A stretch of DNA of 64,000 bases from Begonia masoniana (taxonomy: Eukaryota; Streptophyta; Magnoliopsida; Cucurbitales; Begoniaceae): the NCBI GenBank assembly GCA_022432975.1, contig CM039503.1:53008466-53072465 (forward strand). Direction: 5' to 3'. The notes beneath the pieces were generated by a model. The model worked only from the letters and a program-made list of their open reading frames with translations. It had not been told where the DNA came from and did not search any database. The position numbers were made by a program, and so were the translations under genes. Of this stretch, positions 22,030 through 35,005 are shown piece after piece (positions within the stretch are counted from its first letter, which is position 1; the number at the start of each line of letters is the position of its first letter).

Positions 22030-24226
22030 TCAGAAGTCTGAAACTTGTGTACTGTTAAAGAAGAGACCAGATGGTCTGTCTGCACTAACCAAAGCTAATC
22101 TCACGACATTTTCAGCTCCCTGAGTAGCCGTCATGGCCCCAGTTCCACAAGTCATATCGGTTTTTGAATAGCCGGGGGAGATAGAATTCACGAGGATGTT
22201 CGGATATTACCCGACGATGATTCTGGTGTATGCATTCAAGGCTGATTTTGAAAGTTTATATGCAGAACCATGGACAGGCCAACCATTTTCTTTCAAACAA
22301 CCTTGCTTGAAATCTCTGAGAAACACTTTTACAACCTCGTCCACCCTCTTTTCCGTCAAGTTTTCCTCATCGTTAAGAACCCATTTCGCCCACTCGTTGA
22401 GAATGTACTGAAAAAGTGGTTTTTGTCAATCTTTGCCTGAAGTTAGACCAGTTTTCAAATCTGTACAGGAAGTTTTGCACCGACAAAAGTCCCGACACAG
22501 ATGAAACATTATTCTAGCAGATTCTGATAATTGGAGGAGGGGTGAAAGTGCTTCCACCATTCTTTGAGCTCCATAGTAGTTTATCTGCGGGCATTCTTCT
22601 GCCAGTTCATAATTCTTGGAAGCTATTTCGTTCCAATCTACTTTCTCTTCTCTCGGCTGCACCGGCAAAAACAAACTCGATCTCGAAAATTAGAAGAGTT
22701 GAAATATTATTATCCTGGATTATGATTATGCAAATGGGAAGTTTAGATACACAGATTAGCAAACATACCCAACTGCCAAATTCTTCAAATGCTCTCTCCA
22801 TAGCATCTCTATGGTAAATAACTCCACCAATGGAAGCATTGTTCACTTGAGTTAGAATGTGTTGAGGAAGAAGAAGCAGACAAGAAGGCAGAGAGAGTTG
22901 ACTGCTCAATTATCTATCGTACATATCGTTACAAACTCTATGATTGCAAATATCCCAAGGTAGCGAGAGCTTATGATTTTTGTTTAATTTTGCATATTTG
23001 TATGTTCGATTTATGAATGTTTTGGATTTTGTTTTGTGGCTTAAAGAATTGGATTTGTTGAGTTTTACTCTAAAATTTACTTTGATATTATTGGTCATAT
23101 TGCATATAATTTTTTTGCTAAGCATTCATGATTGAACTATGTCATTTTGTTATATTGATGGTTCATGACCATTATGAATTTAACTACGCGTAAATATAGT
23201 AAAACGAAATACTTTGATCTTTTAATCTTCTGTTGTTAGGATTGATGTATCAGATTGTAAGAAACACAAAGATATTTGGTAATGTACCATTAAAAAAAAA
23301 ATACGAGCGCAAGTGGGAGATTGTTAAATATAATTTGACAATTTTGTTTGAATTCATATATTTAATTAGGGTAAATATCAAAATGCATCCTAAAGTATTT
23401 GGGTATTTTCACATGATACTTTGAACTTTTAATTTAATCAATTGACACCTCAGACTTTGACGTGTTAACAATGCACACTTTGCCGTTATTGTTTCCGTTA
23501 ACTTTGTTAATAAACCTGAAAAAATGACTGCTTTATCTCTTAATTTGTTTTTATTTATAATATTTTTGAAAAAAAAAATATTTATTAAGAATAATTTTTC
23601 TCAAATAATGAACATTAGATAAAACATAATTAATAAAACCAATAATAGGCAAAACAGTCATTAATAAATTGTTTTCTAAATAACGGAAACAATAACGACA
23701 AGGTGTTTATTTCTAACTCCTCCATGTTTAAAGTTTCAATTGATGAAATTAAAATTTTAAGTTAAAAGTTGAAAATGCTCTTGTACTTTAGGGTCTTTTT
23801 TGATATTTACCCATTTAATTATTACAAATTACGAAAAAATGGATAAAAACACAAGGAACTGGAAGAGATACCAAAATATCAAGTTTTCCAAAGTGGGTTC
23901 TGACGAACTCAGCCAAAGAAGCAACGCTGGAAGGATCAGCAACATCAAGCTGATGAAAGAAGACATTATCGGAGATCCCATCCTGTTGCAGCAGCTCAAC
24001 AGCTTTCCGGCCCTCTCTTCGTCTCTCGCGATTAGAACTACAATCACTCCCTTTCCGGCCAATTGCCGGCATATTTCGAAGCCGATACCTTTGTTCTCTC
24101 CGGTAACCACTGCGACCCTGCCAGAAAGACAGATGATGGATAATAAGATAGATGATAGCATGATGCAGAAACTCAAAAAATCCCAGGGTACCTCTTGGTG
24201 AGAAGAAAAGTCGATGAATCTGCCAT
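22030..24226 (-). pseudogene. SDR copy E (A-type), multiply disabled
   Basis: Exons by alignment: 24192-24226, 23872-24117, 22769-22846, 22481-22656 and 22030-22407. Exon 2 is 246 bp instead of 247 (1-bp deletion in the DEEKGRK region). The acceptor before exon 3 changed from CAG to CAA. Exon 4 is 176 bp instead of 180 (4-bp deletion removing the catalytic Ser context). A TAA replaces the Lys codon at 22207-22209 in exon 5. Unlike A and G it retains the final Gly of TGxxxGIG and the catalytic Tyr, so its decay was independent. It is clearly a pseudogene. Intron 2 carries the Mutator MITE (23369-23812). Confidence 0.88.
23369..23812. mobile_element. Mutator-type MITE in intron 2 of copy E
   Basis: Same insertion as at 1897-2359 and 30824-31286, with the same GGGTAAATATC ends and atttaatta flank. 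Confidence 0.75.
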
Positions 24227-24863
24227 GGCCGGCGGAAATGTTGGCGTGGAGGATGGAAATGAGAGAAAAGTGAAGATTCTTGATTTATAGATGCTGATTC
24301 TTTTGTTCCAAGAGAATTTTCTTTGTTTCTGTTTTTTTGTTTTAATTTGGATTTTTTCTGTATTTTGTTTTAATAATAATAAACTTAGCAGAGCAATTGT
24401 TGCTGGTAGCAACTATTGTTTATCACACAATAAAAGTAACATATATGACAACTATGAGTGTATTAATATTCTATTTTTGAAAATAAAAAATTATAAAAAC
24501 TATTTATTCAGTACGTAAATTGTTCTTTTATATTTACTTATACTACTCAACTTAAAAAATGAGAACCCTGCAAATGTTACGTTAATTTTCTACTTCTACA
24601 CTCTAATTTTACTTCACGTCACTCGCTAACTGTCGTAGTAAAAATAAATAAATTATAAATAATTAAAATAAAATATTAATGCACTCGTTAATATAAACAT
24701 GAAATAAAATTAAGCTATAGAGTTAGAGGATAATCAGATAATTATATACTACCCTTAAAGCTAGCTTTGCAAAACATATATTAATCAGTAACACAACCAA
24801 TTCAACAAAGCAGGCGATAAGTTCAAAATATGAATATTTGCATGTTTAAATCATCGTAACAAA
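24227..24863. other. Spacer between copies E and F
   Basis: AT-rich spacer with the TATA-like element of copy E at 24283-24289. No gene is seen. Confidence 0.4.
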
Positions 24864-25444
24864 TCAAAAGCTTGAAACTTGACTAAGGTTAAAGAAGAGA
24901 CCAGACGGTCCGTCTGCACTAACCAAAGCCAATCTCACGACATTTTCAGCTCCCTGAGCAGCTGTCATGACCCCAGTTCCACGAGTGATATCGGTTTTGG
25001 CATAGCCGGGGGAGACAGAATTCACAAGCATGTTCGGACATTTCCTGGCAATGATTCTGGTGTATGCATTCATGGCTGATTTTGAAAGTTTATATGCAGA
25101 AACATGGACGGGCCAGTCATTTTCTTTCAAACGGCCTTGCTTGAAATCTCTGAGAAATGCTTTTATAACCTCGTCTATCCTCTCTTTCGTCAGGTTTTCC
25201 TCATCATTAAGAACCTCTTTCGCCCACTCATTGGGAATGAACTGAGAAAAATAGAAAAAAACTGAGCAAAAGTGGGTTTTCCTCAATCTTTGCTTGAAGT
25301 TAAACCAGTTTTCAATCTGTAACAGGATGTTCCGTTACCGACAAATGTCCCAACAAAGATGAAACATTAACGATTCTAGGAGACTCTGATAATTGAAGGA
25401 GGGGTGAAAGTGCTTCCACCATTCTTTGAGCTCCATATTAGTTA
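24864..25444 (-). pseudogene. SDR copy F (B-type), 5' part missing
   Basis: Exon 5 (24864-25241) is fully open with YKLSK and an intact stop. The last 106 bp of exon 4 (25339-25444) precede a 100-N gap. At the edge of the gap a Tyr codon reads TAA (25438-25440), although an assembly error there is possible. Beyond the gap there is LTR-element sequence instead of exons 1-3, so the gene is truncated. It resembles copies B and H most (FIPNEW start of exon 5). Confidence 0.75.
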
Positions 25445-25544
25445 NNNNNNNNNNNNNNNNNNNNNNNNNNNNNNNNNNNNNNNNNNNNNNNNNNNNNNNN
25501 NNNNNNNNNNNNNNNNNNNNNNNNNNNNNNNNNNNNNNNNNNNN
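25445..25544. other. Assembly gap of exactly 100 N
   Basis: A run of 100 N, the conventional size for a gap of unknown length. It falls between exon 4 of copy F and retrotransposon sequence, so the break of the array here could be real or a misjoin. Confidence 0.95.
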
Positions 25545-26700
25545 CATACGTCGATCTAAAGATTACGCAAGAGAAGATTAGCATTTCCTTCTTACGCATT
25601 AACTTGGAAGTACACAGAAGCAAAACAAGAATAAAATAAATAGAATTCAATAAACACTAAAAATAATTAATTGATATCAATAATAAAGTTCCGGCAACGG
25701 CGCTTAAAAAACTTGTTGTCTGAAAAATAATTCGCAAATGTACGAGTAGCAACAAGTAAAAAAGTGATAATTAGATTGTCGAACCCACAAGGACTTGAAT
25801 TAATAATGAATTATTAATCTTAGATCTAAATTGAACACATTTTTATGTTTCAAGAATTGAAATTAAATGAATGACTAAAACCAGTAAATAAAAACAATGT
25901 AAAAATAAAAAACAGATCGAATGAGATTTAAATGATTAATAAAGCCTAGGTTACTATGATTTCACCAAGACAACTATTTATTTATTCCTCCTAATCATAT
26001 CATCAGTAAGGCTTTCCTATGTGATGATCGATTCGCTAAATCTAATCAATTAAGCTTGAGCTGCTTGTTTATCTGATTAATGGGGTATCACTTCTCAGTC
26101 TCAAATCATACATTAATTCAATACAATTAAGTGAGAATCACAATGATTCACATCCATACCGGTAACTATATCGAGTAAGCATATTTATGACTATTCCATT
26201 GCTCAGGTGTTTATCACCTCTCAGTCTCAAAACCACCCCAAAAATCAAGTAAAACTATTGGCTAGAAATTATAAACTTTAAGAACGGGAATTAAATGCGT
26301 CAACAAGATGGAAGAAATACTTATTAATTTAATAAACAAAGAAAACAGAAATAAACTATCGTTTGGTACATCGTAGCCCTAGAAGAGAAATGTAGTCATG
26401 CTAGAAGGAAAAAGAAACAACAATAATAAAGATGTTCATAAGTAATTACGAAGGAAGGAGAAAACACGATGAAAACAATAAAAAAAAAAAAAGCAAAAAA
26501 TTCTGAAATTGCATATAAATTTTTTAATAAACTCAGCATACATATTTTTACTTGTACTCTTAATCGAAAGAATAAAAAATGAAAGTAACATATATTAAAC
26601 TAACAAATTAAATCTAATAATCTATGCTTAAAATAAAATCTCATAAGATAAACTAAATTCAACATCTAAAATATATCCAACTATCATAACATAAAAACTA
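25545..26700 (-). mobile_element. Ty3/gypsy LTR remnant with tRNA-Asp-type primer site
   Basis: At 25691-25703, ccggcaacggcgc matches on the minus strand the primer-binding site complementary to plant tRNA-Asp, typical of Athila/Tat-type gypsy elements. The sequence to the right (about 25710-26700) would be the LTR; it contains a tcgaacccacaagg motif like other LTRs in this window. No coding domain remains. Confidence 0.5.
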
Positions 26701-26889
26701 TTGGGTTCTTGGTCCAGTCCGGTCGTTCAGGAATTTCGGACTATGGACCGTGGACCGGACCATTGCCCATGGGATTTTTGCTTTGAGGACCAGTCCCGGA
26801 CCAAGAACAGTCAAGGACCACCCAAAACTGGACCAACACCTGCGGTCCAGTCCGGTTCTCGGTCTGCGGTCCGGTCTTGCCCACCCATA
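26701..26889. mobile_element. hAT fragment, right end only
   Basis: CCGGTCC/GGACCGG-rich subterminal sequence ends in CCACCCATA, similar to the other hAT ends here. The left end is missing, replaced by the retrotransposon remnant. Confidence 0.5.
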
Positions 26890-29205
26890 GCAACGAATAG
26901 GGTCTAAGTCGGCGAAATCGTCTGACAGAACAACGGGCCAAAACTCGTTAAAAACTATAAGAAGAAATGAGGAGGAAACTAGTAAAAATCAGAAAAACAG
27001 GCAAAAAACGGCAAAAAATGGGCTCTCGGCCAGTGGTGGGCGCTCGTAGTTCGCCTTGGACACGCGCAGCACTCGCGTTGGGCGCTCGCAACACCAAGGT
27101 AGAGTGCGCGGCCCGTGATGGGCGACTGTTAGTGATTTTACACCTTTACACGCAAGTGCACGTGTCGCTAACGAAGTAATAGAGTAAGTAAAGTATCGAT
27201 CCCACGAGAATATTGTTAATTGAATTAATCACTATAAAAATCTTATAAAAATATTAGATGATAAATGAAAATAATTCGAAATAAAATTAGAATGACAATG
27301 TAACAAAGTAAATCAGAATAAAAGAGGTAAAAACGATAAAAGAAAGCCTTGGCTAGGATTGATTTTCTTCGTTACGATGATTCTGCTACTAATGCTCTCG
27401 TAATGCTCTGCAGCATTATCTAAAAAACAGCAAGAATAAAAATATTTTCTAGGATTCTGTCGAATTGCCTAGGTAAATTCAAATTAGAATTTCTTTCTAC
27501 CTTGAAAGAATGTAACTAATATTGAATTTTCGATACGTGCTAATCTTATCGCCAATCAAATCAATGTTAACTACGTTGTAACAATTTAATTTGATTAATT
27601 ATTCGTGCATCTAAAATTTATATCTACCTATCGATACAATATAAACATGAATCGTCAACCTATCTATCGATACGATCTGACTTAGCAAGAAAATTTCACA
27701 AATAATTGTTCAATAGATAATTCCAGAAACAAAACCAAGATCGTAGCAAAATATCGCAACAAATACTATCGTCCTAACCAAGATTAAAGAGTTTAGCTAC
27801 GAGACATAATTAAAATAAAAACAATAGTGTTCATAAAAAAATGATGCAATAAAAATAATAGAAGAAAGAGAGTTTTCAAGGCTCGGCGTCGGAGGTCTTC
27901 TCCCAATTGTGTGTTTTCTGCCGCCAGACTCCACACCAGAATTATCCTTCGAGCTCTCTGCCACGCAAGCTAGGTTACACCAGAATTGCTTTTCTTTTGA
28001 AAAATATCCCATTAATTATGCATGCAATCCCTTTCTCTCTCCAATCAATTTGTTTTATTTAATTACTCCACCTATTTTGCTGCACTTTTCCAGAATGACC
28101 ATTTTCTCTCTTTGGCTCTTGATCCACGTGTCTTTATTATTTTCAAATCTCTCCCTTTTAGTTGGCTTTCCTTCCTTGCTTGACATTTTCTGCATGCCAC
28201 GTATCTTTTCTTTTCTCTTTCCAAATTATTCTTCACCTTGATTTTTGCCTTCACTTTCTCTTCACAAATCTCAGCATTTGAATTCAAATTTTCCACTATA
28301 AAAATAACAATCAATTATGAAATTATAAAATTCAAAATAAAGAGACAAAATCTGCTTTTAAGAGAAAATCTGCATTAAATATATTAAATTCAATCAAAGC
28401 ACTAATGCTGCAGCATTGCATAGCATTTGTAGTAAATCCATATCAATTTATTATTGCAATCACTCAATTCATCTAAGTTTTCTTATATAAATTAGCATAA
28501 AATGACTCTAAAATAAGAGTCATCAGCGACACCTTCGGCCATCTATTCTAAAAAAGATTTTAGTGCACTGCATTCAAAATAACGTTTCCAACATGTTTAA
28601 GCCCTTAAATCCGGTTGACATTGGGTTTTAGGCCGACGAAATCAACTTCAAAACCTTAAGCACTTTTCGACAAAAAAACACACATCAAAAGTCGACTAAT
28701 TTTGAAAGCTTCCTTCACCAAAGTTGTAGATTGCTTCGAAATAGATGTTTTGATATCAAGAACATGTCGATCAGAGTCCTGCCAACCACCCTTCTCACTT
28801 TCTCTCTCATCTCTTCCACTTTCTCTCTCTTCTCCTGATGCCGCCAAGGAAGGGAGGAAGGAGGGTGAATCCTAACCATTTTCCTCATTTGCCAATAAAA
28901 TAATAATATTTTATTATTTTATAACTTAAATACCCAAAATTCATAGCGTAACAACTTTACTTTAATTAAAAGTGTGATGATTGATTCCAACAATTAATCA
29001 AAATTTGACTAGTTGTGTGACACTTTGCACGATAAAATCTCACTTGGCAACAACTAATTTTCTGAATTTGACCGTTTGACCAAAATCGCACACATTGACA
29101 CATAACAAAAAAATTAGGTCAAATTCACGACACATTATCAGTCAACAAACGCAAAAAAATTTACTCATTTATAATTATAATTAAACAAAATTCTCGGATT
29201 TTACG
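26890..29205 (-). mobile_element. Solo LTR in front of copy G, left part truncated
   Basis: Same LTR family and same insertion as 16007-21757, ending in attttacg before taaga. A second LTR element is nested in it (27127-28525). Confidence 0.6.
27127..28525. mobile_element. Nested solo LTR, 1.4 kb
   Basis: Starts TGTTAGTGATTTTACACC and ends GAGTCATCA, flanked by the 5-bp duplication gcgac (27122-27126 and 28526-28530). The uninterrupted LTR at 21070-21085 shows the empty site. It contains the gcaagtgcacgtgtcgc and atcgatcccacgag signatures also present in 44901-46338. No coding domains. Confidence 0.8.
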
Positions 29206-29477
29206 TAAGATTACTCAATAATTTATATACTTCCCTTAAAACTGACTCTGCAAAACACTTACTGATCAGCGTTTAAATTTTGACTTTCAACACAACCCGC
29301 GAAAGCATAAACCGCAGCCTCGACTATTCTCGTCATTAAAATTACATCGAAGAAAAATGATTTTAACATAGGGATTGCAGTCATTCCTTACAACATTCGA
29401 AGATCGAAAAGAAAACCCAAATTCGACAATAAGTTGAAAATATGAATATCATGCACGTTTGAAACCATCATCACAAT

Positions 29478-31705
29478 TCAAAAGTCTGAAACTTGTGTAC
29501 TGTTAAAGAAGAGACCAGATGGTCTGTCTGCACTAACCAAAGCTAATCTCACGACATTTTCAGCTCCCTGAGCAGCCGTCATGGCCCCAGTTCCACAAGT
29601 CATATTGGTTTTCGAATAGCTGGGGGAGACAAAATTCACGAGGGTGTTCGGATATTTCCTGGCGATGATTCTGGTGTATGCATTCAAGGCTGATTTTGAA
29701 AGTTTACATGCAGAACCATGGACAGGCCAACCATTTTCTTTCAAACAACCTTGCTTGAAATCTCTTAGAAACACTTTTACAACCTCGTCCACCCTCTCTT
29801 CCGTCAAATTTTCCTCACCATTAAGAACCCCTTTCGCCCACTCGTTGAGAATGTACTGAACAATGGGTTTTGTCAATCTTTGCCTAAAGTTAGACCAGTT
29901 TTCAAATCTATAACAGGAAGTTTCGTACCGACAAAAGTCCCAACACAGATGAAACATTAACGATTCTAGCAGACTCTGATAATTGGAGGAGGGGTGAAAG
30001 GGCTTCCACCATTCTTTGTGCTCCATAGTAGTTTATCTGCAAACATTCTTCTGCCAGTTCATAATTCTGGGAAGTTATTTCGTTCTAATCCACTTTCTCT
30101 TCACTTGGCTACACCGGCAAAAACAAACTCGATCTCGAAAATTATAAGAGTTGAAATATTATTATTCTAGATTAAGATTATGCAAATGGGAAATTTAGAG
30201 ACATAGATTAGCAAACGTACCCAACTGCCAAATGCTTCAAATGCTCTCTCCATGGCTTCTCTATGGTAAATAACTCCACCAATGGCAGCATTGTTCACCT
30301 GAGTGAGAATGCGTTGAGGAGGAAGAAGAAGCAGACAAGAACACAGAGAGAGTTGACTGCTCAATTATCTATCGTACATATCGTTACAAACTCTATGATT
30401 GCAGATATCCCAAGGTAGCGAGAGCTTATGATTTTTTGTTTAATTTTGCATATTTGTATGTTCGATTTATAAATGTTTTGGATTTTGTTTTGTAGCTTAA
30501 AGAATTGGATTTGTTGAGTTTTACTCTAAAATTTAGTTTGATATTATTGATCATATTGCATATAATTTATTTGCTACTCATTCATGATTGAACTATGTCA
30601 TTTTGTTATATTGACGTACATGACCATTATGAATTTAAATATGAGTAAATATAGTAAAACGAAATACTTTGATCTTTTAATCTTCTGTTGTTAGGATTGA
30701 TGTATCGGATTGTAAGAAACACAAAGATATTTAGTAATGTACCATTAAAAGAAAAATACGAGCCCAAGTGGGAGGTTGTTAAATATAATTTGACAATTAT
30801 GTTTGAATTCATATATTTAATTAGGGTAAATATCAAAATGCATCATAAAGTATGTGGATATTTTCGCTGTATACTTTGAACTTTTAATTTAATCAATTGA
30901 CATCTCAGACTTTGAGGTGTTAGCAATGGACACCTTACCGTTATTGTTTCCGTTAACTTTGATAATAAACCTGAAAAAATAACTGCTTTATCTCTTAATT
31001 TGTTTTATTGATAATATTTTTTAAAAAAAAAATATTTATTAAGATTAATTTTTCTCAAATAATTGACACTAGCTAAAATATAATTAATAAAATCAATAAT
31101 AGATAAAACAATCATTAATAAATTGTTTTCTAAATATAATCACTAAACATAAATTGAGAGACAAAACAGTTATTTTTTAAGATTTAACAGAAACAATAAC
31201 GATAATGTATTTATTGCTGACTCTTCTAAATTTGAAGCGTGAATCGATAAAACTAAAAGTTTAAGGGTCTATTTTAATATTTACCCATTTAATTATCACA
31301 AGTTACTGAAAAATGGATAAAAACACAAGGAAGAGATATGAAGAGATACCAAAATATCAAGTTTTCCAAAGTGCGTTCTGACGAACTCAGCCAAAGAAGC
31401 AACGCTGGAAGGATCAGCAACATCAAGCTGATGAAAGAAGACATTATCGGAGATCCCATCTTGTTGCAGCAGCTCAACAGCTTTCCGGCCCTTCTCTTCG
31501 TCTCTCGCGGTTAGAACTACAATCACTCCCTTTCCAGCCAATTGCCGGCATATTTCGAAGCGGATACCTTTGTTCGCTCCGGTAACAACTGCGACCCTGC
31601 CAGAAAGACAGATGATTGGATAATAAGATAGATGGTAGCATCATGCAGAAACTCAAAAAAACCAGGGTACCTCTTGGTGAGAAGAAAAGTCGATGAATCT
31701 GCCAT
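29478..31705 (-). pseudogene. SDR copy G (partner of A), inactivated
   Basis: Exons 31671-31705, 31350-31596, 30221-30298, 29929-30108 and 29478-29855. It shares every lesion of copy A: GIR instead of GIG in the cofactor loop, TAG in exon 4 (30085-30087), and Cys for the catalytic Tyr. Exon 5 retains the Arg-Lys of TRIIARKYP where A has Gly. The gene was therefore dead before the block duplicated. Confidence 0.88.
30824..31286. mobile_element. Mutator-type MITE in intron 2 of copy G
   Basis: Partner of 1897-2359, with the same ends and atttaatta flanks. Confidence 0.78.
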
Positions 31706-32328
31706 GGCCGGCGGAATAGTTGGCTTGGAGGATGGAAATGAGAGAAAAATGAAGATTCTTGATTTATAGATGCTGATTCTTTTGTTCCAAGAGAATTTTC
31801 TTTGTTTTTGTTTTTTTGTTTTAATTTGGATTTTTTTCTGTATTTTGTTTTAATAATAATAAACTTAGCAGAGCAATTGTTGCTGGTAGCAACTATTGTT
31901 TATCACACAATAAAAGTAACATATATGACAACTATGAGTGTATCAATATTCTATCTTTGAAAATAAAAAATTATAAAATCTATTCATTCAGTACATAAAT
32001 TGTTCTTTTATATTTCCTTATACTACTCAAACCTAAAAAATGAGAGCCCTGCAAATGTTACATTTATTTTCTATTTTTACAGTCTAATCTTACTTCAGTT
32101 ACTTGTTAATTGACGTAATAAAAAAATAAATTATAAATAATTAAAATAAAGTATTAATATAAACATGACATAAAATTAAACTATAAAATTAGAGGGTAAT
32201 CAGATAATTATATACTACCCTTAAAACTAGCTTCACAAACATATACTAATCAACAACACAACAAATTCAAAAAAGCAGGCGATAAGTTCACAATATGAAT
32301 ATCATGCATGTTAAATCATCATAACAAA
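31706..32328. other. Spacer between copies G and H
   Basis: Near-identical to 2769-3393, including the TATA-like element (31762-31768). No gene. Confidence 0.4.
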
Positions 32329-34150
32329 TCAAAAACTTAAAACTTGACTAAGGTTAAAAAAGAGACCAGACGGTCCGTCTTCACTAACCAAAGCCAATCT
32401 CACGACATTTTCAGCTCCTTGAGCAGCTGTCATGACCCCAGTTCCACGAGTGATATCGGTTTTGGCGTAGCCGGGGGAGACACAATTCACAAGCATGTTC
32501 GGATATTTCCTGGCAATGATTCTGGTGTATGCATTCATGGCTGATTTTGAAAGTTTATATGCAGAAACATGGACGGGCCAGTCATTTTCTTTCAAACAGC
32601 CTTGCTTGAAATCTCTGAGAAACGCTTTTATAACTTCGTCTACCCTCTCTTCCGTCAGGTTTTCCTCATCATTAAGAACCCCTTTCGCCCACTCATTGGG
32701 AATGAACTGAGAAAGACAGAAAAAAAAACTGAGCAAAAGTGTGTTTTCTCAATCTTTACTTGAAGTTAGACCAGTTTTCAAACATGTAATAGGATGTTTT
32801 GTACCGACAAAAGTCCCGCCAAGGATAAAACATTAACAATTCTAGCAGACTCTGACAATTGGAGGAGGGGTGAAAGTGCTTCCACCATTATTTGAGCTCC
32901 ATAATAGTTTATCTGTAGGCATTCTTCTGCCAGTTCATAATTCTGTGAAGCTATTTCACTCTAATCTACTTTGTTTTCACTTGGCTACACCGAAAAAGAC
33001 AAACTCGATCTCAAAATTTAGAAGAGTTGGATTAAGATTATGCAAATGGGAAGTTGAAGTACATGGATTGGCTATCATACCCAATCGCCAGCAGCTTCAG
33101 ATGCTCTCACGATAGCGTCCCCATTGTAAATAATTCCACCAATGCCAGCATTGTTCACCTAAGTGAGAATGTGTTGAGGAAGAAGAAGACAAGAACACAG
33201 AGGAAATTTCAAGGGTATTTCTCATATGAAAACATATTCATGTTTGTAGCTGATAAAAGAATCTATTCCCAAGTGTTCACGAATGAATCGTGCACGTGTC
33301 TTAATATAATTGACCTTGTAAGTAAATGATGACATGATAAATGTGAGTCGCGTGGCCGTGTCGTCTGCTAAAAGCAAGTTCAGGGTAATACAATCCTGAG
33401 GGGTTAGTGTGTATGAAGTCAAGAGTGATCGCGTTGTGGTTTCATGAGAAATAACTTGATGATAAATAACTAACGAACATTACATGGTTGTGTCAACATA
33501 CTTCACTCTCATGTATGATCAAAGAGCATATATTATACGATGATTGATGGTGATGATATGCTAGATTATTTAGACATGCATTATTCATACTTGAATGTAG
33601 TAGAGAGGTCATTGAAGTGGATTATGACTTAGTCAACTAAACAATTTCACTTTGAAGTATTACATTAATCGGTCGAAAATTAGTTATTACAAGGTTCTAT
33701 GAGAGCCTACGGGTAGCTAGGACGTTTATGTTTCACATCTATTGTTTATGGAGTTGGAAATATGAAAAAATAAAGAATAAAGATGGGAGTGATACCAAAA
33801 TATCAAGTTTTCCAAACTGGGTCCTGACGAATTCAGCCAAAGAAGCAACGCTGGCAGGATCAGCAACGTCAAGCTGATGAAACAAGACATTATCGGAGAT
33901 CCCATCCTGTTGCAGCAGCAGCTCAACAGCTTGACGGCCCCTCTCTTCGTCTCTCGCAGTTAGAACTACAGTCACTCCCTTTCCTGCTAATTGCCTGCAT
34001 ATTTCGAAGCCGATGCCTTTGTTTGCTCCTGTAACGACTGCGAACCTGCCAGAGAGAGATGATTGAATAATAAGACAGATGGTAGATAAAGCAGAAGATA
34101 AGCAAAACATGGCACCTCTTGGTAAGAAGAAAAGTTGATGAATCTGCCAT
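32329..34150 (-). pseudogene. SDR copy H (partner of B), one nonsense codon
   Basis: Exons 34116-34150, 33796-34045, 33081-33158, 32805-32984 and 32329-32706. Everything is as in copy B: all catalytic motifs intact, with a single TAG (32961-32963) at the Trp codon early in exon 4. The same in-phase AG could serve as an acceptor that removes the stop. That both partners have kept the rest of the frame open is worth noting, but the duplication may simply be young. Confidence 0.8.
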
Positions 34151-35005
34151 AGCCAGCGGGATGGTAGGATGGAAATGAGAGGCAAGTGAAGATTTGGCAC
34201 AAAATTCTTGATTTATTCCAAGAGAATTTTCTTCGTTTTGGGTTGCAAAGTAAAGTTGGATCTCCTCTTTTTTGGTTTTAATCTGGATTTTTTCTGTATT
34301 ATGTTTTAATAATAATAAACTTATTTCTCGCTGGGTGTGGTTTTGTGCTTCCGAGTGTGTTCAAGCTGGACAAGATTATTTCAGAGCTCACGGGTACGAA
34401 AGGGTCCACATGGGTGGACCTTTTCCTACCGAAATGGTTCAAAATTGCTCGAAAGCCGAAGAATATATGACAACTATAGACTTCCTGACTAGTCTTAATT
34501 TCATTTTAGATATATGACAACTATTCTTTTCATCTTCAATTAAAAATCCGGTTTTTCCAATTATCAAATAGAAAATATATAAGATATTTAAATTTAATAT
34601 TCTATTTTTGAAAATTAAAAATTAAAAAAATTATTTATTCAGTACATAAATTTTTCTTTTTATATTTACTTATACTACTCAACTTAATAAATGAGAGCCC
34701 TGCAAATGTTATATTTATTTTCTACTTCTATTCTTTAATCTTACTTCGTGTCACTCGTTAACTGTCGTAATAAAAACGATAAATTATAAACAATTATAAT
34801 AAGGTACTAATACACTCGTTAATATAAACACGAAATAAAATTAAGCTATAGAATTGGAGGATAATCATAACATTACTCAATAATTATATACTACCTTAAA
34901 ACTAGCTTCGCAAAACATATACTAATCAACAACACAACCAATTCAACAAAGCAGGCGATAAGTTCAAAATATGAATATCATGCATGTTTAAATCATCATA
35001 ACAAA
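34151..35005. other. Spacer between copies H and I, empty hAT site
   Basis: Contains the conserved ORF-like segment (34326-34465). Near 34870 it shows the uninterrupted cataacattactc target of the hAT found at 5939-6962 in block 1. No gene. Confidence 0.5.

Noticed and set aside
25691..25710. tRNA-Asp gene fragment
   Set aside because: Only the 3' end complement typical of a primer-binding site is present; no cloverleaf can be formed.
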